Shown: one piece after another, positions 6,374 through 7,535 of the stretch | How positions within the stretch are numbered: the first letter of the stretch is position 1 | Layout of the letters: the number at the start of each line of letters is the position of its first letter | From: Pleurocapsa sp. MO_226.B13 | Lineage (GTDB): Bacteria > Cyanobacteriota > Cyanobacteriia > Cyanobacteriales > Xenococcaceae | Length of the DNA stretch: 7,535 nt | Direction of reading: 5' to 3' | Assembly: GCA_030064795.1 (NCBI GenBank) | Contig: JASJEI010000400.1 | Coordinates: forward strand, 1-7,535 | The notes under the pieces: model-generated | What the model was told of the DNA's origin: nothing | The model's input: the letters and a program-made list of their open reading frames with translations, nothing else | Database searches by the model: none | Program-made: the position numbers and the translations under genes

Positions 6374-6407
6374 GGTCTGAAAAAATTGGAGACAAATTAA
6401 ATAAACT

Positions 6408-7061
6408 ATGTTGCTTTCAACTAAAAAAAATGGTTTTAATAGTTCTGGGAGCGCGAAAACAGTCTATTTCTTAAAAAGGATTGCTGATTATGCAATAGCT
6501 TTTGTTTTGTTGGTTGTTTTTACTCCCATAATGATTGTTGTGGCGATCGCGATCAAGTTGGACTCTCCAGGCCAAGTTTTATTTAAGCAAACTCGCGTGG
6601 GTTTGAATGGAAAACATTTTCAGGTCTGGAAATTTCGTTCAATGGTATGCAATAGCGAGCAGATACAACAAGAACTAGAGTGCAAAAATGAAATTGAAGG
6701 TGGAATTATCTTCAAAATAAAAAAAGACCCCCGGGTCACGAGGGTTGGTAAAATTATTCGTTTCTATAGTATAGACGAAATTCCACAACTTTTTAATGTG
6801 CTTTTCGGAGACATGAGCTTAGTCGGTCCGCGACCTCTACCATTAAGAGATGTAGCAAAGATGGATATGCGTCACAATATACGCCATGAGCTGTTGCCAG
6901 GAATTACCGGTCTTACCCAAGTCAATGGACGTTCTCAGTGCAGTTCGGATGAATTTTTTTATTGGGATGAATTATACGTCAAACAATGGTCTGTTTGGTT
7001 GGACTTGAAGATATTGCTCAAGACTGTACCAGCAGTGATCGGGAAAACGGGAGCTTATTAG
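6408..7061 (+). CDS. polyprenyl-phosphate sugar-1-phosphate transferase (short, monotopic type)
   Basis: This 217-residue enzyme should transfer a hexose-1-phosphate from a UDP-sugar to undecaprenyl phosphate at the cytoplasmic face of the plasma membrane, the first committed step of lipid-linked EPS assembly. Seen directly: KR at 23-24 followed by a hydrophobic segment with an internal T39-P40, matching the re-entrant membrane helix of the PglC/WcaJ catalytic domain; SPGQVLFKQTRVG (53-65); FQVWKFRSM (71-79); DPRVTRVGKIIR (107-118); the catalytic DE pair D123-E124 in YSIDEIPQLFNVL; GDMSLVGPRP (134-143); and PGITGLTQVNGRS (164-176). It lacks the N-terminal multi-helix and CoA-binding-like regions of long family members (about 460 aa), so it is a minimal catalytic unit. 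An in-frame TAA at 6402-6404 rules out a longer start; GGAG at 6388-6391 is too far to be a good ribosome site. The initial sugar cannot be told from sequence. Confidence 0.94.
   Translation: MLLSTKKNGFNSSGSAKTVYFLKRIADYAIAFVLLVVFTPIMIVVAIAIKLDSPGQVLFKQTRVGLNGKHFQVWKFRSMVCNSEQIQQELECKNEIEGGIIFKIKKDPRVTRVGKIIRFYSIDEIPQLFNVLFGDMSLVGPRPLPLRDVAKMDMRHNIRHELLPGITGLTQVNGRSQCSSDEFFYWDELYVKQWSVWLDLKILLKTVPAVIGKTGAY
6543..6550. repeat. HIP1 octamer GCGATCGC
   Basis: A perfect Highly Iterated Palindrome 1 copy inside the sugar-transferase gene. HIP1 abundance is a hallmark of many cyanobacterial genomes and supports the host assignment. Confidence 0.85.
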
Positions 7062-7072
7062 CTGATGTTTGT

Positions 7073-7101
7073 ACTCAAATCATAACTCTCACTATTTGAG
7101 T
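7073..7101 (+). terminator. weak candidate hairpin downstream of sugar transferase
   Basis: ACTCAAA (7073-7079) pairs with TTTGAGT (7095-7101) around a 15-nt loop, 11 bp after the stop codon. The stem is AT-rich and no T-tract follows, so termination here is only suggested by position. Confidence 0.25.
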
Positions 7102-7161
7102 TAAATGTCAAATACAAAGTATCTGTCCGACTAGTTACTAAGAGTTGTCAAGTTATAAATT

Positions 7162-7169
7162 GCGATCGC
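7162..7169. repeat. HIP1 octamer GCGATCGC
   Basis: The second perfect HIP1 copy, between the sugar transferase and the insertion sequence. A one-base-off copy (GCGATCGT) follows at 7198-7205. Confidence 0.85.
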
Positions 7170-7221
7170 GAGGTGGTGCTAATAGTTGCTTTAAAGAGCG
7201 ATCGTAGTTCACAAGTTAACA

Positions 7222-7250
7222 TATAGCAATCCTAAATCATTTGTAAAAAA
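7222..7250. repeat. possible left terminal region of the IS630-type element
   Basis: The stretch begins with TATAGCAATCC, about 90 bp before the transposase start, a distance usual for IS630-type left ends, which abut a duplicated TA target. TA dinucleotides are present at 7222-7225. The right end is outside the window, so the terminal repeat cannot be confirmed. Confidence 0.25.
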
Positions 7251-7263
7251 TGAGAGCCGAATC

Positions 7264-7294
7264 AAGATTAAGTAGGATAATTGTTGCTAATCTT
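7264..7294. repeat. 7-bp inverted repeat AAGATTA/TAATCTT before the transposase
   Basis: AAGATTA (7264-7270) and TAATCTT (7288-7294) are exact reverse complements around a 17-nt loop, 19 bp before the transposase ATG. It could be a leader hairpin of the element that limits expression from outside transcription, or simply chance. Confidence 0.35.
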
Positions 7295-7313
7295 ATTTCA
7301 CGCTTTTGTATCG

Positions 7314-7535
7314 ATGGAGTCATTGACAGAGTTTATTGGGAGTAACCCAGACCCAAGAGAGCTAAAACGCGCATTAGCGGTAAAAATGGTCAAACCAGGT
7401 CAAAGTTACTATCAAATAAGAGATACTTTAGGGATTTCGCTTAGTTTCATCAGTAAGTATTTACAAAAGTTTGAGCGTGAGGGAATAGAAGGATTAAAAC
7501 TAAAACACAAAGGTTCTAACGGTTATCTGACTATC
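7314..7535 (+). CDS. IS630-family transposase, N-terminal part (runs off the window)
   Basis: The first 74 codons of a transposase are visible and stay open to the window edge. The protein begins MESLTEFIGSNPDPRELKRA, and residues about 31-55 (from SYYQIRDTLG through SKYLQKFEREG) form a helix-turn-helix that would bind the element ends, followed by GIEGLKLKHKGSNGYLT. This start and the ELKRALAVKMV and EGLKLK blocks are what I know from cyanobacterial IS630-type transposases, whose catalytic DDE domain is downstream, sometimes in a second frame. That domain is not in view, so intactness cannot be judged. The ATG has no clear ribosome site, as is common for transposases. TTG codons lie upstream in frame (7281, 7284), but the chosen ATG matches the family N-terminus. 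Confidence 0.88.
   Translation, partial: MESLTEFIGSNPDPRELKRALAVKMVKPGQSYYQIRDTLGISLSFISKYLQKFEREGIEGLKLKHKGSNGYLTI

Larger units (their letters stand above)
5698..6407. other. 710-bp AT-rich divergent intergenic region
   Basis: This gap separates the divergent lyase and sugar-transferase starts and must hold promoters for both directions. I find no credible reading frame in it. It holds a Fur-box-like 19-mer (5780-5798), a bulged inverted repeat (5880-5929), a 32-bp near-perfect palindrome (5943-5974), a 12-bp palindrome (6084-6095), an 8-bp direct repeat overlapping a TATAAT hexamer (6161-6180), an AGATTGTTTT direct repeat (6064-6073 and 6187-6196), and short repeats close to the sugar-transferase start (6326-6381). 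No -10/-35 pair with good matches in both boxes was found. Confidence 0.8.
7062..7313. other. intergenic region between sugar transferase and transposase
   Basis: These 252 bp contain no credible gene. They hold a weak inverted repeat (7073-7101), a perfect HIP1 octamer (7162-7169), a possible left end of the insertion sequence (from about 7222), and an AAGATTA/TAATCTT inverted repeat (7264-7294) just before the transposase start. Confidence 0.7.

Noticed and set aside
1..7535. CRISPR array, tRNA or rRNA gene
   Set aside because: No regularly spaced repeat series, cloverleaf-like sequence or conserved rRNA block was seen on reading both strands.

Overview
The window looks like cyanobacterial chromosome. 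It is AT-rich, carries two perfect HIP1 octamers (GCGATCGC at 6543-6550 and 7162-7169) plus several one-base-off or core-only copies (188-195, 3522-3527, 5115-5120), and ends in the front of an IS630-type transposase of a kind common in cyanobacteria. The genus cannot be fixed from the sequence alone.

Most of the window is part of an exopolysaccharide (EPS) or capsule biosynthesis locus. Four genes run leftward on the minus strand in the order heparinase II/III-like polysaccharide lyase (5697-3706), family-4 glycosyltransferase (3582-2335), class I SAM-dependent methyltransferase (2285-1620) and AlgD-like nucleotide-sugar 6-dehydrogenase (1499-198). The gaps between them are 123, 49 and 120 bp, so they may form one transcript, but the two larger gaps could hold extra promoters. 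A short, monotopic-type polyprenyl-phosphate sugar-1-phosphate transferase (6408-7061) runs rightward. The divergent starts are separated by 710 bp of very AT-rich DNA with no gene but several inverted and direct repeats, including a 32-bp near-perfect palindrome and a Fur-box-like site.

Working model: the sugar transferase loads the first sugar-1-phosphate onto undecaprenyl phosphate at the inner face of the plasma membrane. The GT4 enzyme adds a later sugar. The dehydrogenase makes a uronic-acid donor (GDP-mannuronate is favoured by its AlgD-like active site; UDP-glucuronate is possible). The heparinase-like lyase acts on uronate-containing chains, and the methyltransferase may decorate the glycan. 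Flippase, polymerase and export genes are not in this window and are presumably outside it.

Right of the sugar transferase, 252 bp of intergenic sequence leads into the truncated transposase, which runs off the edge. The first 197 bp hold no gene I can support, only small inverted repeats. I do not see a clearly new multi-gene system. The most unusual items are the structured divergent spacer, the AT-rich methyltransferase in a less AT-rich operon, and the pairing of a uronate-making enzyme with a lyase that lacks a visible signal peptide.
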